From JBFYTX01 sp963739515 (GTDB lineage: Bacteria > Chloroflexota > Dehalococcoidia > Dehalococcoidales > RBG-16-60-22), in contig CAVUAO010000003.1 of the NCBI GenBank assembly GCA_963739515.1, positions 558,001 through 622,000 of the forward strand: a stretch of 64,000 nt of DNA. Reading direction: 5' to 3'. The notes below the pieces were generated by a model, which searched no databases, had not been told where the DNA came from, and saw nothing but the letters and a program-made list of their open reading frames with translations. A program made the position numbers and the translations under genes. Positions 41,205 to 49,795 of the stretch are shown here, in pieces; within the stretch, counting starts at the first letter, position 1; each line of letters begins with the position of its first letter.

Positions 41205-42662
41205 TTAAGAGCTTTCAGACAGCTTCTGCTTCAGCAAGTCGTTAACGAGCTGCGGATTGGCGCGGCCTTTGGTTGCCTTCATGACCTGGCCCACCAGGAA
41301 CTTAAGCGCCGTCTCTTTCCCGGCACGGTAGTCCGCAACCGGCTGTATATTAGATTTTATCACTTCGGCGACTATTTTCTCAAGCTCCCCGGTATCGCTA
41401 ATCTGAGAAAGCCCGCGCTCTTTAATGATTTCCGCAGCTTCCCTGACGGTTTTATACATCTCTTCAAAGACGGACTTGGCGGTCGCCATATTAATGGTGC
41501 CATGGGAGCTAAGGATGAGTTCGGCGAGCATCCGCGGGGTGACCTTTTTGCGAAACTCGCTAATATCGATACCATCGGCGTTAATGATACGGCTGGCCTC
41601 GCCAAGCAGCCAATTACTTGCTTCTTTCGGGGTCACTTTTTGATTAGTTTTTACACCTTCCTCAAAATAATCGGCCATAGCTTTAGAGCCGGTGAGCAAA
41701 TCGGCATCGTACTTGGGTAAGCTATACTCTTTTATAAACCGGTCACGGCGGGCTTCGGGGAGCTCGGGGAGTTTAACCCTGACCTCCTCCACCCAGTCCC
41801 GCCCGATGACCAGGGGCGGCAGGTCCGGCTCCGGGAAATAACGGTAATCGTGGGCGTACTCCTTGCTGCGCTGGGAAACGGTCTTGCCCTGGGTATCCAG
41901 CCAGCCGCGCGTCTCCTGGACGAGCCGCTTGCCCTCGGCGGCGGCTTTGCGCTGGCGTTGCGCCTCGTACTCCATCGCCTGGAAGACGGCCTTAAAGCTG
42001 TTCAGGTTCTTGACTTCCACCTTGGGGCCGAGCTCTTTAGCGCCCACGGGCCTGACGCTGATATTGGCATCACAGCGGAAGCTGCCCTCCTCCATGTTGC
42101 CGGTAGAGACGCCCAGGTACTGCAGGATGCTGCGCAGCTTAACGAGGTACTGGCGCGCTTCCTCCGGCGAGCGCAGGTCCGGCTCGCTGACGACTTCCAT
42201 CAGCGGCACGCCGGAGCGGTTGACATCGACGAGGCTATAATCCTCGCCGCCGGGTCCGGAGCGGTGTAAAAGCTTGGCGACGTCTTCTTCCAGATGGACG
42301 TGGTTGACGCCGATCTGCCTGGTCATGCCATCAACTTCAATATTGAGATAGCCTTTTTTGGCAACGGGGGCATAAGCCTGAGAAATCTGGTAGCCTTTCA
42401 TGAGGTCGGGATAGGGATAGTTTTTGCGGTCGAACTGCGTCAATTCAGCAATGGTGCAATGCAAAGCCAGCGCGGTCATCATGGTGAATTCGATCGCCTG
42501 CTTATTAATGACGGGCAGGACGCCGGGCAGGCCCAGGCAGACAGGGCAGACATGGGTATTAGGCGGCGCGCTGGCGTAATCAGCGCTGCAGCCGCAGTAC
42601 ATTTTACTTTTCGTTAAAAGCTGGGCGTGGACTTCCAGCCCGATGACCGTTTCGTATTCCAT
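41205..42662 (-). CDS. gatB: Asp-tRNA(Asn)/Glu-tRNA(Gln) amidotransferase subunit B
   Basis: 485 residues, complete: YETVIGLEVHAQLLTKSKMYC at the start, CPVCLGLPGVLPVIN with zinc Cys, the kinase-like HLEEDVAKL, and the YqeY-like tRNA-binding C-terminus (KATKGRANPQLVNDLLKQKL). Together with GatA and GatC it converts misacylated tRNA to Gln-tRNA or Asn-tRNA. gatA and gatC are not adjacent. Confidence 0.96.
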   Translation of the reverse strand: MEYETVIGLEVHAQLLTKSKMYCGCSADYASAPPNTHVCPVCLGLPGVLPVINKQAIEFTMMTALALHCTIAELTQFDRKNYPYPDLMKGYQISQAYAPVAKKGYLNIEVDGMTRQIGVNHVHLEEDVAKLLHRSGPGGEDYSLVDVNRSGVPLMEVVSEPDLRSPEEARQYLVKLRSILQYLGVSTGNMEEGSFRCDANISVRPVGAKELGPKVEVKNLNSFKAVFQAMEYEAQRQRKAAAEGKRLVQETRGWLDTQGKTVSQRSKEYAHDYRYFPEPDLPPLVIGRDWVEEVRVKLPELPEARRDRFIKEYSLPKYDADLLTGSKAMADYFEEGVKTNQKVTPKEASNWLLGEASRIINADGIDISEFRKKVTPRMLAELILSSHGTINMATAKSVFEEMYKTVREAAEIIKERGLSQISDTGELEKIVAEVIKSNIQPVADYRAGKETALKFLVGQVMKATKGRANPQLVNDLLKQKLSESS

Positions 42663-42726
42663 ATTTTTAACAAAACCGATATCAAGTATAGCATAAAGGG
42701 AGTATTTAGTAATTAGTATTTGGTAA

Positions 42727-43110
42727 TTAGTGGGTGAGTTTTCCCCGCCGTATCCTCATCCCCTCCCGGCATTCCGGACGTTCCGGTCCCGGCTTCCATT
42801 TGGCGCAGCAGGCAGGCTTGACGTCGTGGATGGCGCAGGCGGCCAGTCCCTTTTCAAATTTGAGAAAGGCGCAGCCCCCGCCGATATGCCGGATCAACCG
42901 GTATTCGGCATACTGCCACCTGGAATCGTCATAAAGCCTGTCCCAATCGTCCAGGGTTATCCCCAGGTAAGCGATGATTCGCTCGATATCAGCCTGGGTC
43001 ACGAACGCCTGGTGGTTGGTACAGCAGACGCCGCACCGCCGGCATGCCATCGTCTCTACCGATTGCATCGTTGTTTCCATCTTTTGCCTCGGGGTCTTAG
43101 CCTTGCCCAT
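42727..43110 (-). CDS. YkgJ-family Cys-cluster protein
   Basis: 127 residues. The Cys-rich site CRRCGVCCTNHQAFV near the N-terminus and the pair CAIHDVKPACCAKWKPGPE near the C-terminus are typical of YkgJ-type Zn/Fe-chelate proteins. It starts one base after the GalT-like gene. Substrate unknown. Confidence 0.85.
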   Translation of the reverse strand: MGKAKTPRQKMETTMQSVETMACRRCGVCCTNHQAFVTQADIERIIAYLGITLDDWDRLYDDSRWQYAEYRLIRHIGGGCAFLKFEKGLAACAIHDVKPACCAKWKPGPERPECREGMRIRRGKLTH

Positions 43111-43111
43111 A

Positions 43112-44164
43112 TCAGAACCTCTTCCTCAAGGCGGCGGCGGCGACCTCCGGCGACAGGATACAGATGTTTTCGTCCTGCAGTATCTGGTAGTAAAACTGGT
43201 CGCTCGTCTCGATGGGCGAATAAAGGAGCAACCCCCTCGGCGTGATGCGGGCATGTGTCCAGAACTGGCCCCGGTCAAACCCGGAATAAGTGCTCATGTT
43301 GAAGCTCACCAGCTTGAGCTCATCGATGTAGCCAAATACCTTACGCAGCCCGGCGGCAAAATCCCGCAGGTCTTTCTCGTTCAATTCCGTAATCGAGGCT
43401 TTGCCCGGGAATATCGCAATAACGTCGGAGAGTCGACCCCTAGGCACGAAACCGGTGAGCCACTCTGTCCCCCCGATTTTCCCCACCCACCTTTCTCCCG
43501 TCCTTTTCTCCTGCTCCACGAGGTCGTTCCAGTAGTTCGTCCCCTTTTCTTTGTAATACCGTTCCGAACCTTCCAGAAGCTGTTTCTGGTAGTACGTCGG
43601 GTATGCGCCGGCGTTGCATTGCAGGTGCGGGTGGACCAGGCTGCCTCCGGCGGGCGGCATATAGTTCCAGGCGATAAAGCCGTATTTCGCTCCGGCATCG
43701 ACCTCCTGGACCCTCTTGAGGTAGGTTTGCGCCGCCGTCAGGGCGTTGCATACGGTCTCGGGGTCGAATTTATCCAGGGTCACGAAATGTTCGTCGGACA
43801 TGGCCACGACGACCCCATACACATCGTAGGGGTCGATATTGGGGAAAGCGATGGCTTTGCCTCTACGGATCAACCCTTCGGGGACAAGGTCGGGAGGAAA
43901 ACGCGGCGTGATGCTTTCGACGAGCGGCGGGCAGAACGGGCAGGTCAGCTCCCGCGACCTTTCTTCTAGGGCAGCCAGGTCCGGGCGGATAATGCGTTCG
44001 GTGGAATAGGAGACGAGACGGCAGGTCATACCCGTCAGCGGGTCGAAGCGTATTTCCACGGGCGCGGGCGCTTCTACTAAATCGCCGGATTTATCGCGTT
44101 TGAGCATCCGCGAAGACATTATCTCCCGCCGGAACTCGATACGACTGTACTTCGGTATTTTCAT
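43112..44164 (-). CDS. galT: Galactose-1-phosphate uridylyltransferase-like protein (HIT superfamily)
   Basis: 350 residues. CPFCPPLVES gives a zinc Cys pair, and GGSLVHPHLQCNAG corresponds to the GalT nucleotide-transfer motif, but it reads HPHLQ rather than HPHGQ. The match is to bacterial GalT-like nucleotidyltransferases; a substrate other than galactose is possible. It sits in a tight operon with an isochorismatase-like gene and the YkgJ gene. Confidence 0.75.
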   Translation of the reverse strand: MKIPKYSRIEFRREIMSSRMLKRDKSGDLVEAPAPVEIRFDPLTGMTCRLVSYSTERIIRPDLAALEERSRELTCPFCPPLVESITPRFPPDLVPEGLIRRGKAIAFPNIDPYDVYGVVVAMSDEHFVTLDKFDPETVCNALTAAQTYLKRVQEVDAGAKYGFIAWNYMPPAGGSLVHPHLQCNAGAYPTYYQKQLLEGSERYYKEKGTNYWNDLVEQEKRTGERWVGKIGGTEWLTGFVPRGRLSDVIAIFPGKASITELNEKDLRDFAAGLRKVFGYIDELKLVSFNMSTYSGFDRGQFWTHARITPRGLLLYSPIETSDQFYYQILQDENICILSPEVAAAALRKRF

Positions 44165-44168
44165 AGGG

Positions 44169-44723
44169 CTATTTCACGATGCTGCTTATCTGCTTGAACT
44201 TATCGCCTTTAGCCACCTTGAGCAGCTCGAAGAGCGCCATTTCGACAGTGGTGGGGCTTATCCCCACCACCCCCATCTTGAAAAGGGCGGTCAGCTTGTT
44301 CTCCGGTTCCCTCGATGAAACACAGTCGGCGACCACCTCTACTTGATATCCCGCCCGGGATAGCGCCACGGCGGTCTGGTAAACGCAGATGTGCGCTTCT
44401 ATGCCGGCGATGAGCACCTGTTTTCTGTTTAGCGTTTCCAGCGCCTGGCAAAAGACCGCTTCGTCGCAGCAGTTAAAGCTGACCTTCTCTATCGGCTTGA
44501 TATCCGGTAAAAGCTCTTTTATCTGGGGCAGCGTCGGTCCCAGTCCTTTGGGGTATTGCTCGGTAAGGAGTAGCGGTATCTCCAGTACCTGCGCTCCTCT
44601 GATGAGCTTTATCATGCTGCGCAGGAGCTTTTCTTGTTCGTGCATGACGGGGAACAGCCTTTCCTGCATATCGATAACCAGCAATGCGGTGTTTTCGGTC
44701 GTTAAGAATTTTGAAGTGTTCAT
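44169..44723 (-). CDS. Isochorismatase-like cysteine hydrolase
   Basis: 184 residues. The catalytic Asp is in LLVIDMQERLFP, the Lys in IEKVSFNCC, and the cis-peptide/Cys region reads LIAGIEAHICVYQTA. This is the YcaC/nicotinamidase family; the pattern with ...GIEAHICV is common in putative hydrolases of unknown substrate. It opens the operon with GalT-like and YkgJ genes. Confidence 0.88.
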   Translation of the reverse strand: MNTSKFLTTENTALLVIDMQERLFPVMHEQEKLLRSMIKLIRGAQVLEIPLLLTEQYPKGLGPTLPQIKELLPDIKPIEKVSFNCCDEAVFCQALETLNRKQVLIAGIEAHICVYQTAVALSRAGYQVEVVADCVSSREPENKLTALFKMGVVGISPTTVEMALFELLKVAKGDKFKQISSIVK

Positions 44724-44750
44724 GTATTACATCCTCGCTTCGCAAATTAT

Positions 44751-46385
44751 CTAAGGCGTATTTTCGATAAAAACCGGGGTAATACTTAACGGTACGGCGT
44801 CGGCGCTAATAATCTCAGATGCGGGATAGACGGGATTACGGTCACTATCAAGTTCCGTCACCACAGGAGTTACCTTTACATTCACGTCACCGAAGATGGA
44901 GCTTAAGTCGGCGGTTATATCGCCGCCGGTGTTCCAAGCAATATAAACATCTTTACCCCCCACCCGAAATGAGAAGATTCTCACATCTCCCTGGCTGACA
45001 TCCTGTACCGACGTGAAGCCGCCGGTCTTTTCCTGCATCATCTTGTAATTATAGTATGACGGTTTTTTATACCCCGCATCCGGGTCCATCAGGCCCATCC
45101 CCTTCCACGGGCCATCCCAGTAGCCTTCGTCCGTGTTTTCCAGTCCCAGCCCCCAGTGCTGGCGGCCGATGCCCTGCGCCGCGCTCATGGCCAGCAGCTT
45201 GATGACGAATTCGCCGTTTTCTTTCTCCGACCCGAACCCGAAGTAGGTGTCCGCCGGGGTGTTTTCCGCTTTCTTGCCGGGATAGTTTTTAAACGGGCCG
45301 CCGCCTTCGATAATCCATATCGGCTTGGTGTACCCGTAAACCTGCATCGCCTGCTTGATATAGGCTATTTCCCCTTCCAGGAAATTTTCTTTGATGATGT
45401 AGGCGTGGATATCGATGACATCGAAATAATTTTCGCTTGCCTCCAGGATAGACTCGTAATCTTTCTTTTCTTTGTTCCAGAAAGGATTCAGCTTCCACCA
45501 GGCCGGAGCGCGTTTTACGTTATCGACGACTCCCGCGTCCTCGTCGGCGATCAGGCCGTCCATAAAAGCGAAATATCTTAAATAATTCCCCGCCAGCCCC
45601 GCCAGTATGACTTTGGCCTCCGGGTCCTCACCCTTGATCGCCTGGTAGGTGGTCTTCAGCAAATCGGTATAGACCGCGGCGTCTTTGAGTTCCGGGATGG
45701 GATATTCCTCGATGAAGTGCCAGTTTCTCACGGCATATTTCAGGCCGGGCATATCATTTTGCCCGTCCCCGTCGTAACGGTCGACGGCCGCTTTAATGAA
45801 ATTGACCCATATCGGCAGTGTCTCATCGTGGGGATAGAGCTTAAGGTCGGCGGCGTTGCTTTCTCTCAAGAAGTCCGTTAAAGAGCCGTACTTCGCCGCC
45901 ATGGCGGCTACCTGCTGCCGTTCTTCCCCGAAGGCGTTGATGATGGGCGAAAGCACCATGGTAATATCCAGTCCCAAGGCCTGCAGCTGGACGACATCAG
46001 TATCGACCGTGCTCCAATCGTAAATACCCGGCGTTTGTTCGATGCTGAACCAGATTACATGCGGCTCCAGGGAAAGCCAGGATACGCCCAGCTCTTTGAC
46101 GTGATCGGCATCCCGCCGGGCATTTATCAGGCTCATTCCGAAGAACATGTTTCTGTCTCCAAAGGGATAGCCCAACGCTGCGGGGGTTGAGGGAGGCGGG
46201 GGGAGTGAAGGAGTTGGAGAGGCTGAAGGGGTTGCCGGAGCGGTTGGAGGCGGTGTTGTGCCAATCGTGGAAGGGTGCGCGGACGGCGGTGAGGTAGGCT
46301 TGGCATTCCCGCGTCCGCAGCCCGCGACGGAGAGCAATAATATGAATATAAAGAAAACGCTGATGATAAACGGTATACGCTTCAT
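44751..46385 (-). CDS. Secreted lipoprotein with glycoside-hydrolase-like TIM barrel
   Basis: 544 residues. Signal peptide with lipobox VAGC (after FFIFILLLS), then about 50 residues of Pro/Ser/Thr linker, typical of a surface tether. The rest resembles clan-A glycosidases: YAVRNWHFIEEYPIPEL carries the first barrel Glu, IWIIEGGGPF a second Glu at the expected later strand. A beta-sandwich-like tail follows. The exact GH family and substrate are unclear. Confidence 0.75.
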   Translation of the reverse strand: MKRIPFIISVFFIFILLLSVAGCGRGNAKPTSPPSAHPSTIGTTPPPTAPATPSASPTPSLPPPPSTPAALGYPFGDRNMFFGMSLINARRDADHVKELGVSWLSLEPHVIWFSIEQTPGIYDWSTVDTDVVQLQALGLDITMVLSPIINAFGEERQQVAAMAAKYGSLTDFLRESNAADLKLYPHDETLPIWVNFIKAAVDRYDGDGQNDMPGLKYAVRNWHFIEEYPIPELKDAAVYTDLLKTTYQAIKGEDPEAKVILAGLAGNYLRYFAFMDGLIADEDAGVVDNVKRAPAWWKLNPFWNKEKKDYESILEASENYFDVIDIHAYIIKENFLEGEIAYIKQAMQVYGYTKPIWIIEGGGPFKNYPGKKAENTPADTYFGFGSEKENGEFVIKLLAMSAAQGIGRQHWGLGLENTDEGYWDGPWKGMGLMDPDAGYKKPSYYNYKMMQEKTGGFTSVQDVSQGDVRIFSFRVGGKDVYIAWNTGGDITADLSSIFGDVNVKVTPVVTELDSDRNPVYPASEIISADAVPLSITPVFIENTP

Positions 46386-46514
46386 ATTTACCTGGTATCG
46401 AAACGGATTGATTCTATTGAAAAAAATTATAACATATCCGGTGTTTGTTATAAATTTGTAATTATTATTCTATCTATGTTATAACTACTAAATACGTCGT
46501 ACCTCATAATTCTG

Positions 46515-46538
46515 ACGACACTATCGTCGTGGTATAAT
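46515..46538 (+). promoter_or_regulatory. Promoter/operator of bacterioferritin
   Basis: TATAAT at 46533-46538 lies 27 bases before the ATG. The inverted repeat ACGAC-N6-GTCGT (46515-46530) overlaps the -35/-10 spacer, where a repressor could block RNA polymerase. No -35 consensus is visible. An iron-responsive regulator is a guess only. Confidence 0.45.
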
Positions 46539-46565
46539 AAACAATAATAAACACGGGAGGTAAAT

Positions 46566-47036
46566 ATGAAAGGCGACCCGAAGGTAATCGATGTTCTTAA
46601 CTCTTTACTGGCGGATGAGCTCACGGCGGTCAACCAGTACATGGTGCATTCCGAAATGTGCGAAAACTGGGGCTACGACAAGCTTGGCGCGACCATCCAG
46701 AAGCGCGCCGTCGAAGAGATGAAACACGCGGAAAAGCTTATCGCGCGCATACTGTTCCTGGAAGGCATTCCCATCGTCAACGAACTGAGAAGGATGCACA
46801 TCGGTGCGGACGTGTCGAAAATGTTTGCCAGCGACCATGTCCTGGAGAGCGGTGCCGTCAAATCTTATAATGCGGATATTGTCGTCTGCGGCAACGCCAA
46901 GGATTTCGCGACGCGCGAGATTTTGGAGAACATCCTTAATGACGAGGATAGACATATCGACGGCATTGAAGAAGTCCAGGACGAGATCGCCCAGATGGGC
47001 ATCCAGGTCTTCCTGTCCACCCAGCTCAACAAGTAA
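46566..47036 (+). CDS. bfr: Bacterioferritin
   Basis: Iron-storage protein of 156 residues. The di-iron site residues are in LLADELTAVNQYMVHSEM, EEMKHAEKLIARILFLEG and ILNDEDRHIDGIEEVQ. The Met in EEMKHAEK corresponds to the haem-binding Met of bacterioferritins, so it is likely haem-binding. GGGAGG precedes the ATG. Confidence 0.94.
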   Translation: MKGDPKVIDVLNSLLADELTAVNQYMVHSEMCENWGYDKLGATIQKRAVEEMKHAEKLIARILFLEGIPIVNELRRMHIGADVSKMFASDHVLESGAVKSYNADIVVCGNAKDFATREILENILNDEDRHIDGIEEVQDEIAQMGIQVFLSTQLNK

Positions 47037-47126
47037 AGCATTGTTCAGGAAAATGGCGGGAATACCAACGACCCTCTTTTGATGGGTTTAATTAACGTGA
47101 TTTTTAACTAATCTTGAAAAGCTAAG

Positions 47127-47687
47127 TTACCACTCCCTTTTCATCTTTTTCGCCAGCTTCAAGACACGCTCCTCGCTCTCATAGCCCTGGTCGATGAACA
47201 GCAGATTGTCCCTTTCTTCCGGAGACACCAAATCCTGATGTGATTTCTCCGTGTGCGCGGGCGACTGCTCGACGGTCACCACGATGAACGGTCGGGTGAC
47301 CTTCCGGATGATCCAGGGCCCGTGGATAAAACCGGCCGGGAGATAGACTAAATCCGAGGTGGTGATAATGTGCTTTTCCAGCTCCGGGCCCAGGCAGAAC
47401 TCTACTTCGCCGCCAAGGTCCAGCGGATTGTCCGGGTTCGTGCCCAGGTGCATGACCACCTCCGGGAACTTATGCTGGTGCGGCCCGTGTCCCATCTGTT
47501 CCCAGGAAGAAACGCCGGGGAGTCCCTGCGGCACCACGGGTACCCAGTGCACATAATACTGGTGACTGCCGATATAAGCCCCATCATTTACCTTCTCATC
47601 CACAAAAGCGACTACTGGGCCGGTGGCCGGCGGGTTCCACGGCCGCGGACCGGAGAGGATGTATTTATCGTACTTGTTTTTAGCCAT
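47127..47687 (-). CDS. Cupin-like protein
   Basis: 186 residues from ATG 47687, chosen because GGAGGATA lies ahead of it. Cupin-type metal residues occur in GHGPHQHKFPEVVMHLGT and in LVYLPAGFIHGPWIIRK. The C-terminal 40 residues are charged. It belongs to a cluster that alternates cupin and EthD-like genes; its partner cupin at 48128-48571 has the same AGxxHGP motif. Substrate unknown. Confidence 0.75.
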   Translation of the reverse strand: MAKNKYDKYILSGPRPWNPPATGPVVAFVDEKVNDGAYIGSHQYYVHWVPVVPQGLPGVSSWEQMGHGPHQHKFPEVVMHLGTNPDNPLDLGGEVEFCLGPELEKHIITTSDLVYLPAGFIHGPWIIRKVTRPFIVVTVEQSPAHTEKSHQDLVSPEERDNLLFIDQGYESEERVLKLAKKMKREW

Positions 47688-47704
47688 AGCGATATCCTCC
47701 CGCA

Positions 47705-48076
47705 TCAAGACTGAGGTTTCTTTTCACCGGTTTTTTTAGCTTTTTTCGTCGGCATAATTTGTTTATAAGCGCGGGGGATATCCGGGGGGTCGAAGACGGG
47801 GAGGTCGCTAAAACGTCCCTCCTTCATCGTCCTCATGCCTCTTTCCCTGACCGCGGCATCGAACTTTTCCAGGTCGTCGGTCTCCAGCTCGTATAAAGCC
47901 AGGTACTTCCGGCACTGGCCTTCTCTGGGCGCGGCGCTCGCCCATCGCGTCGCCTGAATCATGCCGGGCACCTCGAGCATATCCGGGATATGCGTCTTGC
48001 TGTACCAATCGTTAAACTCTTTTTCCCGGGACGGGTCCTTGCAGTCGCTGAAAACGAACAGCATATACTTGCTCAT
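47705..48076 (-). CDS. EthD-like (dimeric alpha/beta barrel) protein
   Basis: 123 residues from ATG 48076, with GGAGGG ahead of it. The pattern SKYMLFVFSDCKDPSREKEFNDWYSKTHIPDMLEVPGMIQATRW (in parts FNDWYSKTHIPDM) is that of EthD/DUF4286-like ferredoxin folds, with a Lys-rich tail. It sits between the two cupin genes. Confidence 0.75.
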   Translation of the reverse strand: MSKYMLFVFSDCKDPSREKEFNDWYSKTHIPDMLEVPGMIQATRWASAAPREGQCRKYLALYELETDDLEKFDAAVRERGMRTMKEGRFSDLPVFDPPDIPRAYKQIMPTKKAKKTGEKKPQS

Positions 48077-48127
48077 ACTATTCCCTCCGTACCGATAGTC
48101 AGTCTTCAAAATCGGAAAAGATGATCA

Positions 48128-48571
48128 TTAATCACGTCGTGAAGCGGCGGGGAGAGGCCGGATGGAAGGGCCGGGCGAAAACGTGATATCGATGAACATG
48201 AACGGCTTATTGACCTTCGCGATATCCAGGGGGCCGTGCATCACCCCGGCGGGGATAAAGACGGCGGAGGGATAAGTGATAATTTGTTTCCGCCCTTCCA
48301 GGTGCAGCTCAACTTCACCGCCGAACTCGCCGATATGAGTGGGGTCGCCGCCGAAGAACAGGATAAGCTGGTCGAAATCGTGTTTGTGAGCCTCCGCCAC
48401 CATGATGAAAGGCTCGGTCAGGAAAGACCACCCCAGCGAGAAATTGGCGCCTCCTAAATCTTTCCCGCCGAAGACACCTATCTGGGGAGCGGTGACCTGC
48501 TTATAAAGAGAATAGCCGGTCTTTAGTTCCGTAATGTATTTACCATGTTTTTTAGATTGAGGTAGTGGCAT
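48128..48571 (-). CDS. Cupin-like protein (second of the cluster)
   Basis: 147 residues. Metal-ligand His residues are in AEAHKHDFDQLILFF and the second cupin strand reads AVFIPAGVMHGPLDI, close to the other cupin (YLPAGFIHGPW). GGAGGAAAA precedes the ATG. First gene of the minus-strand cluster. Confidence 0.75.
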   Translation of the reverse strand: MPLPQSKKHGKYITELKTGYSLYKQVTAPQIGVFGGKDLGGANFSLGWSFLTEPFIMVAEAHKHDFDQLILFFGGDPTHIGEFGGEVELHLEGRKQIITYPSAVFIPAGVMHGPLDIAKVNKPFMFIDITFSPGPSIRPLPAASRRD

Positions 48572-48737
48572 TTTCCTCCTTTCGGTCTGTCGGTTGATGA
48601 TAGACGAATTTTTAAATGAGTGTCAAGTAAAAAGTCGCGACTTTACTGCTGTAAAAAGCCAATGGTAAACTAACATGAAATATTGAGGCGGCTGATTGAA
48701 CGCGTCGCCCGAAAACCCCGAAAAAGGAGGCATCTCC

Positions 48738-49079
48738 ATGATTAAAACAATTGCCGTGGCCCACCGTAAGGCCGGCACGACCAGAGAGGAATACAACCAA
48801 TATTGGCTGGAGAAGCACGCCCCCCTGGCGGTAAAACTCATCCCCTATGTAAGAAAATATGTCCAAAACCACCTGGTCGAAGTGCCGGGCATGGAATACG
48901 ATGGCGACGGTATCGTGGAAATGTGGTACGACGACGTCGAAGCGTGGCAAAAATCCCGGCAAGCGGTCTTCTCCAGCCAGGAGCTGCGGAAAGACGCGGC
49001 TAACTTTTGCCGCATGGACCCCGGGGGCTTCTGGGTGGTGGAGGAACACGTTATTTTAGATAACACAGAGAGAAAATAA
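48738..49079 (+). CDS. EthD-domain protein
   Basis: 113 residues with the EthD pattern KTIAVAHRKAGTTREEYNQYWLEKHAPL and a compact second strand, WVVEEHVIL. I chose ATG 48738 because AAGGAGG lies eight bases before it. It is divergent from the cupin/EthD minus-strand genes and shares their promoter region. It is the last backbone gene before the tRNA fragment. Confidence 0.85.
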   Translation: MIKTIAVAHRKAGTTREEYNQYWLEKHAPLAVKLIPYVRKYVQNHLVEVPGMEYDGDGIVEMWYDDVEAWQKSRQAVFSSQELRKDAANFCRMDPGGFWVVEEHVILDNTERK

Positions 49080-49136
49080 CCGAGGGGTAACAGACGGAGT
49101 CAAGGGTAAGCTGGCAAGGCCTTAGCCAAAATGAAA

Positions 49137-49161
49137 AAGCCCACCTTTTCCAGATGGGCTT
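49137..49161 (-). terminator. Terminator of the truncated tRNA
   Basis: On the minus strand AAGCCCA and TGGGCTT pair around an 11-base loop and TTTCATTTT follows, 12 bases after the tRNA CCA end. Confidence 0.7.
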
Positions 49162-49172
49162 CCAAAATGCTT

Positions 49173-49209
49173 TGGTAGCGGGGGTTGGATTTGAACCAAC
49201 GACCTCCGG
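49173..49209 (-). tRNA. 3' fragment of a class I tRNA (attachment-site remnant)
   Basis: On the minus strand the sequence runs variable loop AGGTC, T arm GTTGG-TTCAAAT-CCAAC, acceptor strand CCCCGCT, discriminator A and encoded CCA. The matching 5' acceptor strand (AGCGGGG), D arm and a proper anticodon loop are missing upstream; the best attempt at an anticodon stem has a mismatch and lacks U33. Hence it is the 3' end only, as left by integration of an element into a tRNA gene. The amino acid cannot be told. Confidence 0.8.
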
Positions 49210-49228
49210 TATGTTCGAACGGTCTCCA

Positions 49229-49597
49229 CTAACTATTAGGTTGTTTGTCATCGTTTTCACTACCTTTCTGAACTGACTCGTTGATTGCCTCGGTTTTGGT
49301 AGCTTTTGGTTTTTGCGTTTTTGACTGTCCCTTAGCTGGCTTGGCATTGGCGTTCTTTTTCTTATTAGTAGGCTCCTTAGTTTTTGGTTCACTAGCGTCG
49401 TAGTTTACCTTTTTTACTCTGTCCTTGTGGTTGGCCACGGCTTTAAGGATTAAGTCAACTTGCGGATCGTTCACCTGCCATTCATAGGCTTTTCCTTTAG
49501 CCTTTCTGGGGAATTTAGCCCTAAGAATTCTCCTGAGAGTCCTTACCTCCATTCCCGCCTGGTTTGCGAGTTGCTTGATAGTGATTGCGTCTTCCAT
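49229..49597 (-). CDS. HTH protein with Lys-rich tail
   Basis: 122 residues from ATG 49597 with AAGGAGG upstream. The N-terminal ITIKQLANQAGMEVRTLRRILRAKF reads as a helix-turn-helix, followed by a short wing (KGKAYEWQVNDPQVD). The second half is low-complexity Lys/Thr/Pro/Asn, probably disordered and DNA-binding. It is the first gene of the integrated element, ending 20 bases from the tRNA fragment. Confidence 0.7.
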   Translation of the reverse strand: MEDAITIKQLANQAGMEVRTLRRILRAKFPRKAKGKAYEWQVNDPQVDLILKAVANHKDRVKKVNYDASEPKTKEPTNKKKNANAKPAKGQSKTQKPKATKTEAINESVQKGSENDDKQPNS

Positions 49598-49795
49598 TTG
49601 GTTTACCTCCTTAGAATCTATTTTTGTAATTATAAGAGAGGTTAGGGCTTGTTCCCAAAGCCGTTTAGACAAGCTAGGAGTGAAATAGACACGTTTATGC
49701 AAGACAGTATTATTGTAATGGGGTTGTATTGAAAGCAACGTGAAAGAAGCGAATTTAAGCTTTGGGATTAGACTTTTATCAAAGGAAGTTTATGC

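Noticed and set aside
49173..49209. tmRNA (ssrA) 3' end, a known integration site in Dehalococcoides
   Set aside because: The variable loop AGGTC and acceptor CCCCGCT fit a class I tRNA; no tmRNA tag or pseudoknot sequence is near.
49173..49260. Complete tRNA gene on the minus strand
   Set aside because: No matching 5' acceptor strand or D arm exists upstream, and the possible anticodon loop lacks U33.
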